Positions 1-8,982 of a stretch of 64,000 bases of DNA are shown one piece after another. The DNA lies in assembly GCA_020845495.1 (NCBI GenBank), contig JADLFM010000216.1, forward strand, positions 1-64,000. The letters run 5' to 3'. A model generated the notes under the pieces. It ran no database searches and had not been told where the DNA came from. It worked only from the letters and a program-made list of their open reading frames with translations. The first letter of the stretch is position 1, and the number at the start of each line of letters is the position of its first letter. The position numbers were made by a program, and so were the translations under genes. Origin of the DNA: Chloroflexota bacterium (lineage in GTDB: Bacteria; Chloroflexota; UBA6077; JACCZL01).

Positions 1-176
1 GGCAGATCGTCACCGATCAGGTCTTCGGCATGGGCACCGTCGGCCTGAGTCCGGCCGCGATGGGGATCCGGATCGTGAAGAACACGATGGGTAACATCCC
101 GGACCGCCAGTACAACAGCCCGGACGGTAAGACTCCCAGCATCTCGCGCGCGGTGACGGTCTACTTCAAGAGCTGA
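1..176 (+). CDS. C-terminal fragment, probable extracellular solute-binding protein
   Basis: An open frame enters from the left edge (first full codon at base 3) and ends with TGA at 174-176, giving the last 57 or so residues of a protein. The visible tail has the run GTVGLSPAAMGIRIVKN followed by NIPDR, and ends RAVTVYFKS. This resembles the C-terminal end of family-5 (peptide/nickel-type) ABC substrate-binding proteins, where a mixed strand carrying I-V-K-N precedes N-(V/I)-P and the protein ends in an aromatic-rich strand. No signal peptide or domain core is visible because the gene starts outside the window. A hairpin terminator follows. The identity is a tentative family-level guess. Confidence 0.5.
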   Translation, partial: QIVTDQVFGMGTVGLSPAAMGIRIVKNTMGNIPDRQYNSPDGKTPSISRAVTVYFKS

Positions 177-194
177 GCCGGCCTGGTTGAGCGT

Positions 195-217
195 GGACGG
201 GAGCCCCGCTCCCGTCC
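195..217 (+). terminator. Hairpin terminator after the partial gene
   Basis: GGACGGGAG (195-203) pairs perfectly with CTCCCGTCC (209-217) around a 5-nt CCCCG loop, 19 bases after the stop codon of the partial CDS. There is no U-run, as is common in high-GC genomes. Confidence 0.6.
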
Positions 218-833
218 GCGTTCGGCTCGGTCAGGCATGGACGCGCGGTGCTCGTCGGCAGTGCTTACGCGTTAGCGCACCAGGTGACGCTACCAAGGAT
301 TCCACACCTGGATGCCAGTGCGTACGGCGAAGCCGGTGGAGCGTCCTGGCGGGCGCTCACCGTCTGGCCCGGCTCCGGGTGACTCGCGGTCGGGACCAGC
401 CGGGCGTCACCGCTCACCGTCGCTCAGCCGGTGGCCAGGACGCCACTCGGCCCGGCGACGCTGACCAATGTCCAGGGGCGACGCCTTGAACCCAGATCCG
501 TTCGCCGCCTTGCCTGGCACAATCCCCTCCACGCCGCCCGAACGAGCAGTGGGGTACGGTCAGAGAGGCGGTCAGGCCGCTACACGCTCCACCCCGCGCA
601 CGCAAGGAGTCGGGGGGATTTCGGAGTCGTGGGCGGAGGAGTACCCACGTAGGCGAGCGGACTCACCGAATCGCTGCGTCCGACATGGTCCAGCCGGTAC
701 GATCTATCTGGTGCAGTGGTCTCGGCCCTCGGGCCGTACCCCTCTCCGCGTTGTCCAATGGCACGGGCGATGCAAACGGTGCACTATTCAGACTCACCGA
801 CCCGTACCTGCTGAAAGATCGAGGCACGTAGCT
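218..833. other. Intergenic region upstream of ftsH, no gene recognised
   Basis: About 600 bases between the terminator and ftsH. Open frames cross it on both strands but have no family resemblance and unconvincing codon use. The ftsH frame itself stays open back to 468, but the translated extension is Arg/Pro/Thr-rich and unlike FtsH. It probably holds the ftsH promoter, but no sigma-70-like pair was convincing by eye. Confidence 0.5.
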
Positions 834-3101
834 GTGACTGACCATGAACGCGCCGAGGATCTCCTCTCGGCGCCAAACGTCTTGAACAAGCTGCCGCTGC
901 GGCCCTTCAACCGCGACGGCGAGCGCGCACGCCCCCCAGGCCCAGAGCAGGCGCGTCGCCAGCAGGGCCAACAGGGGACGTCTCCGAATGGGAATGACAA
1001 GAATCGGCGCTCCGCGCTCCGCCTGAGTTGGCCGTGGGTGCTGTTGCTGATCTTTCTCATCGTGAACTGGCTGGTAGCGCCGGTCTTTGCGCCCGATACA
1101 ACGACCGCGAACCGGATCACCGTCCCCTACACGACGTTCAAGGAGCAGGTCTCGGCCGGGAACGTCAGCGAGATCACCACGCAGGGTGATGCGATCCAGG
1201 GCGACTTCCGTAACCCGGTCACCTGGCCGCCAACCGGCGAGGGGCAGAAGACGTCCACGACTTTCGCGACACGCCTGCCGAGCTTCGCCGACCCTAGCCT
1301 CGAGACGCTTCTCGAGCAGAAGGGCGTCATCATCAATGCCCGCCCGCCTGATGAGGGTCGGGGCTGGCTGCTGACGTTGTTGCTCAGCTTCGGGCCGGGC
1401 CTGCTCTTCTTCGGGCTGCTGATGTGGATGTTCACGCGCGCCCAGCGCACCCAGAGCGGGGTGTTCGGCATCGGGAAGAGCAAGGCGAAGCGCTACGCCG
1501 CGCCCGAAGGCGGCCCACGGATAACGTTCGCGGACGTCGCGGGCATCGAGGAGGCCGAGGCCGAACTGATCGAGATCGTCGACTTCCTCAAGAACCCGGA
1601 AAAGTATCAGCGGCTCGGCGGGAGCATCCCGAAGGGCGTCCTGCTCGTCGGTCCGCCGGGTACTGGCAAGACGCTGCTCGCCAAGGCTGTAGCCGGCGAG
1701 GCTGGCGTACCCTTCTTTTCGATGAGCGGCTCCGAATTCATCGAGATGATCGTCGGAGTCGGTGCGTCGCGGGTCCGCGATCTGTTCAATCAGGCCAAGG
1801 CCGAAGCTCCGGCCATCATCTTCGTCGACGAACTGGACGCGATCGGGCGGCGACGCGGCGGTCAGGCGAACCTCGGCGGCCACGAGGAGCGCGAGCAGAC
1901 CCTGAACCAGCTCCTCGTGGAGATGGACGGCTTCGACTCGCGGCAGGCTGTGATCGTGCTGGCCGCGACGAACCGGCCGGACGTGCTAGATCCGGCCCTC
2001 TTGCGGCCAGGGCGCTTCGACCGCCGCGTCGTGGTGCAGCGGCCCGACCGTGTCGGCCGCGAGAAGATCCTCGAAGTGCACGTCCGGGGCGTCCCGCTCG
2101 CAACAGACGTCGACCTCGGCGAGATCGCCGCGTCGACGCCGGGGCTCGTCGGGGCGGACCTGCGAAACCTCGTCAACGAGGCGGCATTGCTGGCGGCACG
2201 CCGCGAGCGCGACATGGTGACCCGCGCCGACTTCTTCGACGCGATGGAGAAGATTGTGCTCGGACCAGAGCGCTCGCTCGTGATGAACCCGGACGACCGC
2301 CGACGGGTCGCCTACCACGAGGCCGGCCACGCCCTCGTCGGGCTGCTCCTGCCGGAGGCCGATCCCGTCCAACGCGTCACAATCGTCCCGCGCGGGCAGG
2401 CGCTCGGCGTCACCTACTCGCGTCCGCTCGACGACATCGTCAACTACACTGAGCCGTACTTGCGCGCACGGATCGCGGTGGCGCTCGGGGGTCGGATCGC
2501 CGAGGAATTGATCTTCAACATGACGTCGACGGGCGCCGAGAACGACATCAAGCAGGCCACAAACCTGGCCCGCCAGATGGTCATCCGCTGGGGCATGAGC
2601 CCGAAAATCGGGCTGCTCTCGCTCGTCTCCGAGGATGGCAACGAGTTCCTGGGCGGCGCGCTCGGCTTCGGGCGCGAGCACAGCGAGTCAGTCGCGGGCC
2701 TCGTGGATCAGGAGACCCGGCGAATCATCGACGAGTGCTACGCGCAGGCTCGCGCGCTGCTGGAGCACGACCGCCAGCGCCTGGTGGGGCTCGCGGAAGC
2801 GTTGCTCGCTCACGAGTCACTCGACAAGGATCAGGTGCTTCAGGTGACGGGGTTGCCGCCCAAGGAGCACAGCGGCCGCCTGGACCCGGCGGCCGTCGTC
2901 GCGGGTGGCAGCGAACCGGTCCACGCGAGCGTTCAAGTCGACGGCCGCAACGAAGAAGATGGCCGCGGCGAGACTGCCCTTGGCGACTCCGCCGGCACCC
3001 CCCCTGGGGGAGCTATGCTGGCCCTTCCGAGCGCCGCCTCGCCCGCCGACCTCCCCGGTACAGCAGGAGAGGGCTGGGGTGAGAGCTCGTCTCCGACCTG
3101 A
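834..3101 (+). CDS. ftsH: ATP-dependent zinc metalloprotease FtsH
   Basis: Membrane-anchored AAA+ protease that unfolds and degrades misassembled or short-lived membrane and cytosolic proteins as a hexamer. The chosen start is GTG 834, with GAGG at 821-824 nine bases upstream; this gives 755 residues. In order: a hydrophilic N-tail of about 60 residues, a first membrane segment ([18 protein letters not shown]), an extracytoplasmic domain, a second membrane segment ([18 protein letters not shown]), then the AAA module with Walker A GPPGTGKT at about 273-280, Walker B ending FVDE near 333 and the second-region-of-homology string RPGRFDRR. The zinc protease motif HEAGH is at about 495-499. The last 80 or so residues are a low-complexity Gly/Ala/Ser tail whose 3' coding end looks like half of the palindromic repeat family found elsewhere in the window. 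It stands alone and converges on the hydrolase gene. Confidence 0.96.
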   Translation: MTDHERAEDLLSAPNVLNKLPLRPFNRDGERARPPGPEQARRQQGQQGTSPNGNDKNRRSALRLSWPWVLLLIFLIVNWLVAPVFAPDTTTANRITVPYTTFKEQVSAGNVSEITTQGDAIQGDFRNPVTWPPTGEGQKTSTTFATRLPSFADPSLETLLEQKGVIINARPPDEGRGWLLTLLLSFGPGLLFFGLLMWMFTRAQRTQSGVFGIGKSKAKRYAAPEGGPRITFADVAGIEEAEAELIEIVDFLKNPEKYQRLGGSIPKGVLLVGPPGTGKTLLAKAVAGEAGVPFFSMSGSEFIEMIVGVGASRVRDLFNQAKAEAPAIIFVDELDAIGRRRGGQANLGGHEEREQTLNQLLVEMDGFDSRQAVIVLAATNRPDVLDPALLRPGRFDRRVVVQRPDRVGREKILEVHVRGVPLATDVDLGEIAASTPGLVGADLRNLVNEAALLAARRERDMVTRADFFDAMEKIVLGPERSLVMNPDDRRRVAYHEAGHALVGLLLPEADPVQRVTIVPRGQALGVTYSRPLDDIVNYTEPYLRARIAVALGGRIAEELIFNMTSTGAENDIKQATNLARQMVIRWGMSPKIGLLSLVSEDGNEFLGGALGFGREHSESVAGLVDQETRRIIDECYAQARALLEHDRQRLVGLAEALLAHESLDKDQVLQVTGLPPKEHSGRLDPAAVVAGGSEPVHASVQVDGRNEEDGRGETALGDSAGTPPGGAMLALPSAASPADLPGTAGEGWGESSSPT

Positions 3102-3179
3102 TCCGGTGGCGGGGGCTCTCGTGAAGCTGTCCGTCAGCGTTCAGGAGAACCCTCACCCGCGCTACGCATGACCTTGGCC

Positions 3180-3210
3180 AGAGGCGAGGGGCCGTCTGCC
3201 CCTCGCCTCT
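3180..3210. terminator. Bidirectional terminator between convergent genes
   Basis: A perfect 12-bp stem, AGAGGCGAGGGG (3180-3191) with CCCCTCGCCTCT (3199-3210), and a 7-nt loop. It lies between the ends of ftsH (+) and the alpha/beta hydrolase (-), so it can serve both. Confidence 0.75.
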
Positions 3211-3287
3211 GACGACGCACGGCGCGCTGGCAGGCTACCTACTGCGGCATGCCGTCAGGCGACGGCCGGCTGAGCGCAGTCAGGTTG

Positions 3288-4163
3288 TCAGTGCAGGAGA
3301 TCTTTTGGGACGAGATCCGTCGTCGAGTCGAGGCGGGGCGTCCAGCGGCCCTGCTCGACGGCGGTCAGGAAGTCCAGCACGAGCAGGTTGAAGAGGGCCG
3401 GCTCTTCCAGGTTCACGGTGTGGCCGGTCTTGGGGAGGACGGCCAGCCCGGCGTTCGGGATGCGCCGCTTCATCAACACGGATGGATCGATCGACAGTTC
3501 GTCCTCGTCGCCGGTGACCACCAGGGTGGGTACCAGAAGCCTGGGCAACTGGTCCGCAACCTCATAGACGGTGCGCCGCGTGCCCTGGACGTGGCGCATC
3601 GTCATCGCCGAGCCGCGCGCCGAGTGCTGGCGCAGCAATTCGAGGAACTCGGCGCCGCCGTGGGGGTCTTTCTGGAAGAAGCGGACCCGTGACGGCCCGT
3701 GGCCGTAGATCTCGGCCGCAGCTTCCATCCCTTCGCGCTCGAACAGACTGGCTGTCTCACGGGCTTGACGGCGGAACTCATCGGGATTGGTACTGCCGTA
3801 GCCGGCCCCGGCCACGACCAGGCTCAGACAGAGGTCGGGGTGCGCCAGCCCAAGCTTGAGGGTGACGTTGCCGCCCATCGAGAGCCCAACGATATGGGCT
3901 TTCTCGATCCCGAGGTGACGGAGCAGTGCAGCGGCGTCCTCGACGGTCCGCTCTTCGGAGTACGCCGCCGGGTCATCGGGCACTGAGGATGGCGGATAGC
4001 CGCGCGCATTCCAGGTGATCGTACGATAGCGGCGGGCGAAGTGGCGCACCTGCGGCGCCCAGCTTCGCCAGTCACCGGCGAACTCATGGCAGAACAAGAT
4101 CGGCGTACCCTCGCCGTGCTCCTCGTAGTAGATCTCGACGCCGTCAATTGGTGCGGTTGGCAT
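3288..4163 (-). CDS. Alpha/beta-fold hydrolase
   Basis: A 291-residue serine hydrolase of the alpha/beta fold, close in style to 3-oxoadipate enol-lactonase/haloperoxidase-type esterases; the substrate is unknown. The ATG at 4163 has a good ribosome site (GGAGG about 6 bases upstream). The oxyanion-side HE motif is in ILFCHEFAGDWRSW, the nucleophile elbow is GLSMGG (Ser near residue 95), the acid is in VTGDEDELS and the catalytic His is in KTGHTVNLEEP. The order and spacing fit a complete enzyme with an alpha-helical cap. It is followed 36 bases downstream of its start by the CinA-type gene on the same strand, which would be transcribed first. Confidence 0.88.
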   Translation of the reverse strand: MPTAPIDGVEIYYEEHGEGTPILFCHEFAGDWRSWAPQVRHFARRYRTITWNARGYPPSSVPDDPAAYSEERTVEDAAALLRHLGIEKAHIVGLSMGGNVTLKLGLAHPDLCLSLVVAGAGYGSTNPDEFRRQARETASLFEREGMEAAAEIYGHGPSRVRFFQKDPHGGAEFLELLRQHSARGSAMTMRHVQGTRRTVYEVADQLPRLLVPTLVVTGDEDELSIDPSVLMKRRIPNAGLAVLPKTGHTVNLEEPALFNLLVLDFLTAVEQGRWTPRLDSTTDLVPKDLLH

Positions 4164-4199
4164 GGGAACCTCCGAGCGAGTGGTGAGTGACGGTCCCGG

Positions 4200-4757
4200 T
4201 CAGGTGGCGGACCTGGTCACCTCGGCGTCGCGCTCGGGCGGGCCGAGCAGGTCGTGCAGCAGGTTGAGCGCTGCCCAGGCGAACGTCTCCATGTTCGCCA
4301 TCCGGTTGTCCTGGCCAGTCTCGATGGTATCGGCGCGCTCGCGCGGTCCAGCCACCCCCACGCAGGCGTGACCCGCCGCGTCACCATACCGATTGCCGCT
4401 CGGGCCAGCAGCGCCGGTCTCACCGATGCCCCAGGTCGCGCCGAGGACGTCGCGAGCGCCACGAGCGAGCACCTTCGCGTGTTCCTCGGTAGCGGCGCGG
4501 GGCTCGGTGACGGTCCGTTGGTCGAGGCGCAGGAACGTCATCTTGGCGTCTGTGGTGTACACGACCGCGCCGCCACGGAAGTACGCTGAGGCGCCCGGAA
4601 CGGCCAGCAGCGCCGCCGAGATCAGGCCGCCGGCCGACGATTCGGCGACGGCGACAGTCTCCCCGCGTCTAGTCAGCCGTGCGCCAACGCGCTCGGCGAG
4701 GGCAAACAGCCGGTCTTCGGATTCCGGCTGTCGATCGGCGGCTCGCACGTCGCTCAC
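4200..4757 (-). CDS. CinA C-terminal-domain protein (nicotinamide-nucleotide amidohydrolase type)
   Basis: Stand-alone CinA amidase domain, the family that deamidates nicotinamide mononucleotide to nicotinate mononucleotide in pyridine-nucleotide salvage. The start is GTG 4757, chosen because GGAGGGG lies 6 bases upstream; the frame is open to 4862 but the extra residues are unlike the family. It gives 185 residues. Visible family motifs are VAVAESSAGGLISAAL (active-site Ser region), YFRGGAVVYTTDAK, and GIGETGAAGPSGNRYGDAAG followed by a beta strand. Most family members read AES-C/T-TGG; here it is AESSAGG. It has the usual length for a domain lacking the N-terminal molybdopterin-binding half of full CinA. 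It is probably co-transcribed with the downstream hydrolase. Confidence 0.82.
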   Translation of the reverse strand: MSDVRAADRQPESEDRLFALAERVGARLTRRGETVAVAESSAGGLISAALLAVPGASAYFRGGAVVYTTDAKMTFLRLDQRTVTEPRAATEEHAKVLARGARDVLGATWGIGETGAAGPSGNRYGDAAGHACVGVAGPRERADTIETGQDNRMANMETFAWAALNLLHDLLGPPERDAEVTRSAT

Positions 4758-5031
4758 GGTATCCCCTCCGCTGGCAGTGTCGACGGAGAGCGTAGCCCGG
4801 CGGACAACACGATGCCAGCCGGCAGGATCCCCTGTCCCCCAATCCTCCGTACTTGCCTGCACCTACCGGCACCTGCCTGGATCACGCGAAGCTGGGCACC
4901 TGCTGTGCGTGGCGTCTGATGTGCCCGCCGAGATCGTGCACCAGCAGCGGATGAGCCATCTCCACCAGCGTGCCAGCAGGCCGGGAATACATCCCCTGAC
5001 CTCCAACGTTGCGCTAACCGGGCCTTGCCAC

Positions 5032-5138
5032 CGCTCGACACTCATGCGGCGCTCGACGCCCATGCGGCGCTCGACACTCATGCGGCGCTCGACGCCCATG
5101 CGGCGCTCGACGCCCATGCGGCGCTCGACACCCAGCGG
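5032..5138. repeat. Six tandem copies of an 18-bp repeat
   Basis: The unit CGCTCGACRCYCATGCGG repeats head to tail at 5032, 5050, 5068, 5086, 5104 and, one base short, 5122. Copies differ only at two positions (GACACTC versus GACGCCC). It sits in the 640-base divergent gap between the CinA-type gene (-) and the DsbA-like gene (+). Because 18 is a multiple of three, frames across it read as hexapeptide repeats (MRRSTP or GVERRM), but no gene is convincing there. No promoter was recognised in the rest of this gap. Confidence 0.85.
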
Positions 5139-5401
5139 TGCGCGGGGCCGGTGACAGGGGCGGGTCATCATGCAGAACCAGGGAGGACAGGTCGCGGCAA
5201 TCTCGGCTCGGCGGCTCTCAGTGGTGACCGCCAGCAGCCGAGATCATGGCAACCCGTCCGAGTGACGGGTACTGTATGAGTATGGCCGTCTCGCGGCGTC
5301 GGGACGGGGGACGTCGAGGACGTGGGCGTGATCGGCGCGTTCGTTCGACGGGAATTCCATATGCAGCCCGGCTCGACACCGGGACACGAGGGAGCATCCC
5401 C

Positions 5402-5992
5402 ATGGCAAGCAATGGCAGGCCGACCGTCGAGTTCTATCTGGACACCGCGTGCCCATGGTCGTGGCGAACGTCCGTGTGGATGCGCGAGGTGCAGAAGGTT
5501 CGCCCAGTCGACGTGCACTGGAAGTTCTTCAGCCTCGAGGAAGTGAACAAGCCGCAGAATACCGTCAAGGACAGCCACCTGGCGAGCCGTCGGACGTTCC
5601 GAACGATGGCGCTCGCCCGGCGCCGTGGCGGCGACGAAGCCGTGAACAAGCTGTACGAGGCGTTCGGCACGGCCCGACACGAGCGCGGCGAAGACTTGAA
5701 CGACGAGGTGGTCGTCCGAAGCTGTATCGAGGCGGCCGGCTTTTCGCCAGGCATGCTCGACGAGGCGATGGCCGACCCCTCGACCGAGGCAGCGTACCTT
5801 GCTGACCACAAGGAGGGCGCCGACCGTGGCGCCTTTGGAGTCGCCTCACTGGTGATCGACGGCAGCGAGCCGGTCTTCGGCCCGGTCATCATTCCCGTTC
5901 CAACGGGGGAGGAAGCCGGCGAACTGTGGGACCACGTCGCGGCGATGAGCACCAAAAAGTACTTCTTCGAACTGAAGCGCACCCGCCAGTAA
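5402..5992 (+). CDS. DsbA-like thioredoxin-fold protein (mycothiol-dependent nitroreductase-like)
   Basis: A 196-residue cytosolic thioredoxin-fold protein of the DsbA/2-hydroxychromene-2-carboxylate isomerase group. The ATG at 5402 is supported by GAGGGAG seven bases upstream; the frame is open to 5246 but the extension is basic low-complexity sequence. The N-terminal strand and active-site helix read EFYLDTACPWSW, so the usual C-x-x-C is C-P-W-S: only the first cysteine remains. The helical insertion (residues about 60-140) and the final GxAS-LVIDG...VFGPVI strand follow the family, but the usual cis-proline position reads Ala-Ser. With a single active cysteine it may be a monothiol reductase or thiol-conjugating enzyme rather than a disulfide oxidase. 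It stands alone, followed by a palindromic repeat. Confidence 0.78.
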   Translation: MASNGRPTVEFYLDTACPWSWRTSVWMREVQKVRPVDVHWKFFSLEEVNKPQNTVKDSHLASRRTFRTMALARRRGGDEAVNKLYEAFGTARHERGEDLNDEVVVRSCIEAAGFSPGMLDEAMADPSTEAAYLADHKEGADRGAFGVASLVIDGSEPVFGPVIIPVPTGEEAGELWDHVAAMSTKKYFFELKRTRQ

Positions 5993-6008
5993 GCTGAGCC
6001 GTAGGAAG

Positions 6009-6065
6009 CCCCTCATCCTCCGGCCCCCCGTTCCCACACGCGGAAGCGGGGCCGGGGGTGAGGGG
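6009..6065. repeat. Degenerate member of the palindromic repeat family, possible terminator
   Basis: CCCCTCA at 6009-6015 and TGAGGGG at 6059-6065 bracket CCGGCCCC/GGGGCCGG arms and a loop containing CACGCGG. The overall plan matches the sharper copies at 11607, 13677 and 59110. It is followed by TTTT, so it can act as the terminator of the DsbA-like gene. Confidence 0.65.
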
Positions 6066-6162
6066 TTTTCCCGGAGCCAGTGATGAGGGGTGCTCGGCGT
6101 GCTAGACTGCTCCGCCCGTCGCCTTCCCCACCGGTCGATCCGCGGCGACGGTCGTACGGACC

Positions 6163-7029
6163 ATGCCCGAGCCACTCGTCATCGTCGAAGATCTCCATCA
6201 CGTCTATCGCCATCAGGGTGAGGCGCCGATCCCGGCCCTCTCCGGCGTCTCACTTCAGGTTGTCCCTGGCGAGCACCTCGCCATCCTTGGGGCGAATGGC
6301 TCCGGCAAGTCGACGCTCGCGAAGCACTTGAACGGGCTGCTCCTGCCGAGCGCGGGACGTGTCCTCGTCGACGGCCGCGACACCCGCGACGCATCCGCTC
6401 GTCGCGACATCCGCCGCACCGTCGGCATGGTGTTCCAGAACCCGGACAATCAAATCGTGGCGACGGTCGTCGAGGAGGACGTAGCCTTCGGCCCTGAGAA
6501 CCTGGGCCTACCGACCGCCGAGATCCAGGAGCGCGTCGACGAGGCGCTGACGGCCTTAGGGCTGGGCGCGTTGCGCGACCGGCCGCCCCACCAGTTGTCG
6601 GGCGGTCAGAAGCAGCGCGTCGCCATCGCCGGGGCGCTCGCCATGCGGCCGCGCGTGCTGGTGCTCGACGAGGCGACGGCGCTCCTCGATCCGCTCGGGC
6701 GCGCCGAGGTCAGAGAGGCCGTTCGGGGCCTCAGCGACGCCGGCATCGCCGTGGTGAGCGTCACCCACTTCATGGACGAAGCCGTCGAGGCTGACCGGGT
6801 CATCGTGCTGAGCGGTGGGCAGATCGCGCTCCAAGGGCGGCCACACGACGTCTTCACCCAGGTAGACACGCTTCGCGAGCTACGTTTGGACGTGCCGCAA
6901 GTGACGCTCCTGGCCGAGCGGCTGGCAGCGCGCCTCCCCGGCTTTCCGCGCGACGTGCTCGACGTCGAGGAGGCCGCGGACGCCATCCTGGCTCATGCCA
7001 GCGTCGCCCAACCTTCCTACCGTGGCTGA
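6163..7029 (+). CDS. ecfA1: ECF transporter energy-coupling ATPase EcfA1
   Basis: First ATPase of an energy-coupling-factor importer, which takes up vitamins or other micronutrients together with EcfA2, the transmembrane coupler EcfT and a substrate-binding S component. It has 288 residues. Walker A is GANGSGKST at about 43-51, the Q-loop string FQNPDNQIVATVVEEDVAFG is typical of EcfA/CbiO, the ABC signature LSGGQ is near 145-149, and Walker B is VLVLDEA near 165-171. The C-terminal extension after residue 230 is the helical region that EcfA subunits use to dimerise. Start ATG 6163. It overlaps the ecfA2 frame by up to 35 bases, indicating translational coupling. Confidence 0.93.
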   Translation: MPEPLVIVEDLHHVYRHQGEAPIPALSGVSLQVVPGEHLAILGANGSGKSTLAKHLNGLLLPSAGRVLVDGRDTRDASARRDIRRTVGMVFQNPDNQIVATVVEEDVAFGPENLGLPTAEIQERVDEALTALGLGALRDRPPHQLSGGQKQRVAIAGALAMRPRVLVLDEATALLDPLGRAEVREAVRGLSDAGIAVVSVTHFMDEAVEADRVIVLSGGQIALQGRPHDVFTQVDTLRELRLDVPQVTLLAERLAARLPGFPRDVLDVEEAADAILAHASVAQPSYRG

Positions 7030-7969
7030 TCGCCCGGCCCGACACGCAAACGGGCACGATGCATCCGGCGAGATCGACGCGGGCCAGGCGCCAGCCGCAC
7101 CGCTCGTGGTCGAAGTTCGTGACCTCTGGTACCGCTACCTGGCCGGCACGCCGCTCGAGACGGCGGCGCTCCAGGGCGTCACCTTCGACCTGCGCGCGAC
7201 TGAGATCGCGGCCATCGTCGGGCACACTGGCTCCGGCAAGTCGACGCTGGTGCAGCACCTGAACGGCCTGCTACGCCCGCAGCAGGGCAGCGTGCAGGTC
7301 GTCGGCTTCGACCTCGGCGATCGCAAGCTCGACATCCGCCAGGTGCGCCGTCAGGTCGGGCTGGTGATGCAGTTGCCCGAACAGCAATTGTTCGAACCAA
7401 CCGTCGGGGACGACGTGGCGTTCGGGCCGCGTCGTTTCGGCTACGACCGCGACGAAGTACGGCGGCGGGTCCGCGCGGCGATGGAGATCGTCGGGCTGAG
7501 CTTCGAGCAGTTCAAGGACCGCTATACCTTCGGTCTGAGCGGCGGGGAGATGCGCCGGGTGGCGATTGCCGGTGTGCTGGCGCTCGAACCAGCCGTCCTG
7601 GTCCTCGACGAGCCGACGGCCGGACTCGATCCGCGCGGCCGGCGGGAGATGCTGGCGACCGTCACCAGGCTGCGTGAGCGGGGGTTGCAGGAGCGGCGCG
7701 GGATGGCCGTGCTGCTGGTGTCGCACAACATGGAGGAAGTGGCCGAGATCGCCGAACGGGTCTGGGTCATGGCGGATGGGGCCGTGGCACTAAGCGGCAT
7801 GGTCCGCGAGGTATTCAGGAGCGCCACACGGCTCGACACCCTCCGCCTGGGCGTGCCCCAGGTGACTCGCCTGATGCAGCGGCTCCGCGAACGGGGCCTG
7901 AGCGTCCCCACCGACGTCTACACCGTCGACGATGCCGAGCAGGTGCTGTGGACGATTTTGGGTTCCTGA
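6995..7969 (+). CDS. ecfA2: ECF transporter energy-coupling ATPase EcfA2
   Basis: Second ATPase of the ECF module, 324 residues from ATG 6995. An alternative start is GTG 7022, which overlaps the ecfA1 stop by 8 bases; neither has a clear ribosome site, so the start is uncertain. The first 35 residues are a disordered Ala/Asp-rich leader. Walker A is GHTGSGKST at about 76-84, the Q-loop region is MQLPEQQLFEPTVGDDVAFG, the signature reads LSGGEMRRVAIAG, and Walker B is VLVLDEPTAGLDP. The PEQQLFE string is characteristic of the EcfA2 type. It overlaps ecfT by 22 bases. Confidence 0.92.
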   Translation: MPASPNLPTVADRPARHANGHDASGEIDAGQAPAAPLVVEVRDLWYRYLAGTPLETAALQGVTFDLRATEIAAIVGHTGSGKSTLVQHLNGLLRPQQGSVQVVGFDLGDRKLDIRQVRRQVGLVMQLPEQQLFEPTVGDDVAFGPRRFGYDRDEVRRRVRAAMEIVGLSFEQFKDRYTFGLSGGEMRRVAIAGVLALEPAVLVLDEPTAGLDPRGRREMLATVTRLRERGLQERRGMAVLLVSHNMEEVAEIAERVWVMADGAVALSGMVREVFRSATRLDTLRLGVPQVTRLMQRLRERGLSVPTDVYTVDDAEQVLWTILGS

Positions 7970-8811
7970 GAGACGTCACTATCGGGCAGTACCTGCCCGG
8001 CCGGTCGGTCGTCCACCGCCTCGATCCACGCACTAAACTCATCGCGCTGATCGTCCTGGTCTGGATCATCACATCGGTGACGAGCTACCTGGGTATCGCG
8101 GTGCTGACCGCCTCGGCGTTGGGGCTGATCGAACTGGCCGGGCTGCCGACGGGCTTCGTGCTCCGCGGCATCCGTCCGCTTCTGCCAGTCCTCACCATCT
8201 ATTTGTTGTTCCAACTGCTCTTCGGCGGCAACTACGATCCGACTGGCAGTCCGGTCCTCTGGCAGTGGCACCCGCCATCACCCCTCCCGATCGCGTTCAC
8301 CATCACTGAGACGAGTCTGCGTCTGGCGTTTGTCTCGATCTTGCGGCTGTTGTGCCTGCTGATCGTGACCAGTGTCCTGACGTTCACCACCACCGCCACC
8401 GACCTGACCCACGGGCTAGAGCTTCTCTTGACGCCGCTCCGTCCGCTCCGTTTCCCAGCCCACGAATTGGCGATGACGCTCGCCATTGCACTGCGCTTCG
8501 TCCCAACGCTCGCCGAGGAGCTCGAACGGATCATGAAGGCCCAGGCGTCGCGAGGGGCGGACTTCGGGCGGCCCGGCCGGCTCCAGGCGTTCACCCGCGT
8601 CCGACAACTCGTACCGATCGTGGTGCCGATGTTCGTCAGCGTCTTCCGGCGCAGCGAGGAGTTGGTGCTGGCGATGGAAGCGCGTGCCTACGACGGGCGG
8701 GTCAGGCGCGGACGGCTCCACCCTCCGACGATGAGGCGCCGCGACTGGATCGCGCTGGTGGTCGTCGCCACGTTCGCTGCGCTCGTGGCCGCTATCCCCT
8801 GGCCCGCCTGA
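7948..8811 (+). CDS. ecfT: ECF transporter transmembrane coupling protein EcfT
   Basis: Integral membrane coupler that links the EcfA1/EcfA2 ATPases to the S component. It has 287 residues from GTG 7948, overlapping the end of ecfA2. Early family motif LDPRTKL, four to five hydrophobic helices in the first 150 residues, then the two cytoplasmic coupling-helix motifs that dock on the ATPases: QASRGADF (first A-x-R-G box) and EARAYDGR (second A-R-x box). A final helix ends the protein. The order A1-A2-T is a standard ECF arrangement; the S gene follows after a 193-base structured leader. Confidence 0.92.
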   Translation: MDDFGFLRDVTIGQYLPGRSVVHRLDPRTKLIALIVLVWIITSVTSYLGIAVLTASALGLIELAGLPTGFVLRGIRPLLPVLTIYLLFQLLFGGNYDPTGSPVLWQWHPPSPLPIAFTITETSLRLAFVSILRLLCLLIVTSVLTFTTTATDLTHGLELLLTPLRPLRFPAHELAMTLAIALRFVPTLAEELERIMKAQASRGADFGRPGRLQAFTRVRQLVPIVVPMFVSVFRRSEELVLAMEARAYDGRVRRGRLHPPTMRRRDWIALVVVATFAALVAAIPWPA

Positions 8812-8900
8812 TGGGGGCCGATTGGCGTCCCATGGCAGCGCCCGATGGCAGCGCCCGGCGTGGCTGGTCGATAGAACGCCGCGACCCGGCTACTATTGGG

Positions 8901-8982
8901 CGACGATCCCAGCAACCTGCCCACCGGCAGGGGCGCAGTGGGAGACGTCGGCATCGGGCTGGCGCCGGTGGGCAGCAGCCCG
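8901..8982 (+). promoter_or_regulatory. Structured leader (candidate riboswitch or cis-regulatory RNA) before the ECF S component
   Basis: The 193 bases between ecfT and the S-component gene contain nested complementary segments. CGACG (8901-8905) pairs with CGTCG (8946-8950), TCCCA (8907-8911) with TGGGA (8939-8943), and CCTGCC (8916-8921) with GGCAGG (8926-8931), closing a CACC loop. A second hairpin pairs CGGGCTG (8955-8961) with CAGCCCG (8976-8982). The internal-loop string AGCAACC followed by a hairpin and GGCGC is loosely like the core of SAM-I-family riboswitches, but no P1/P2 or kink-turn was recognised, so the ligand is unknown. The second hairpin ends about 20 bases before the ATG. 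Confidence 0.45.

Noticed and set aside
663..1883. 406-codon open frame on the minus strand opposite ftsH
   Set aside because: It is antisense to a certain ftsH, has no family motif, and such long antisense frames are expected in high-GC DNA.
5032..5138. Possible CRISPR array
   Set aside because: The units are contiguous 18-mers without spacers and no cas genes are near.
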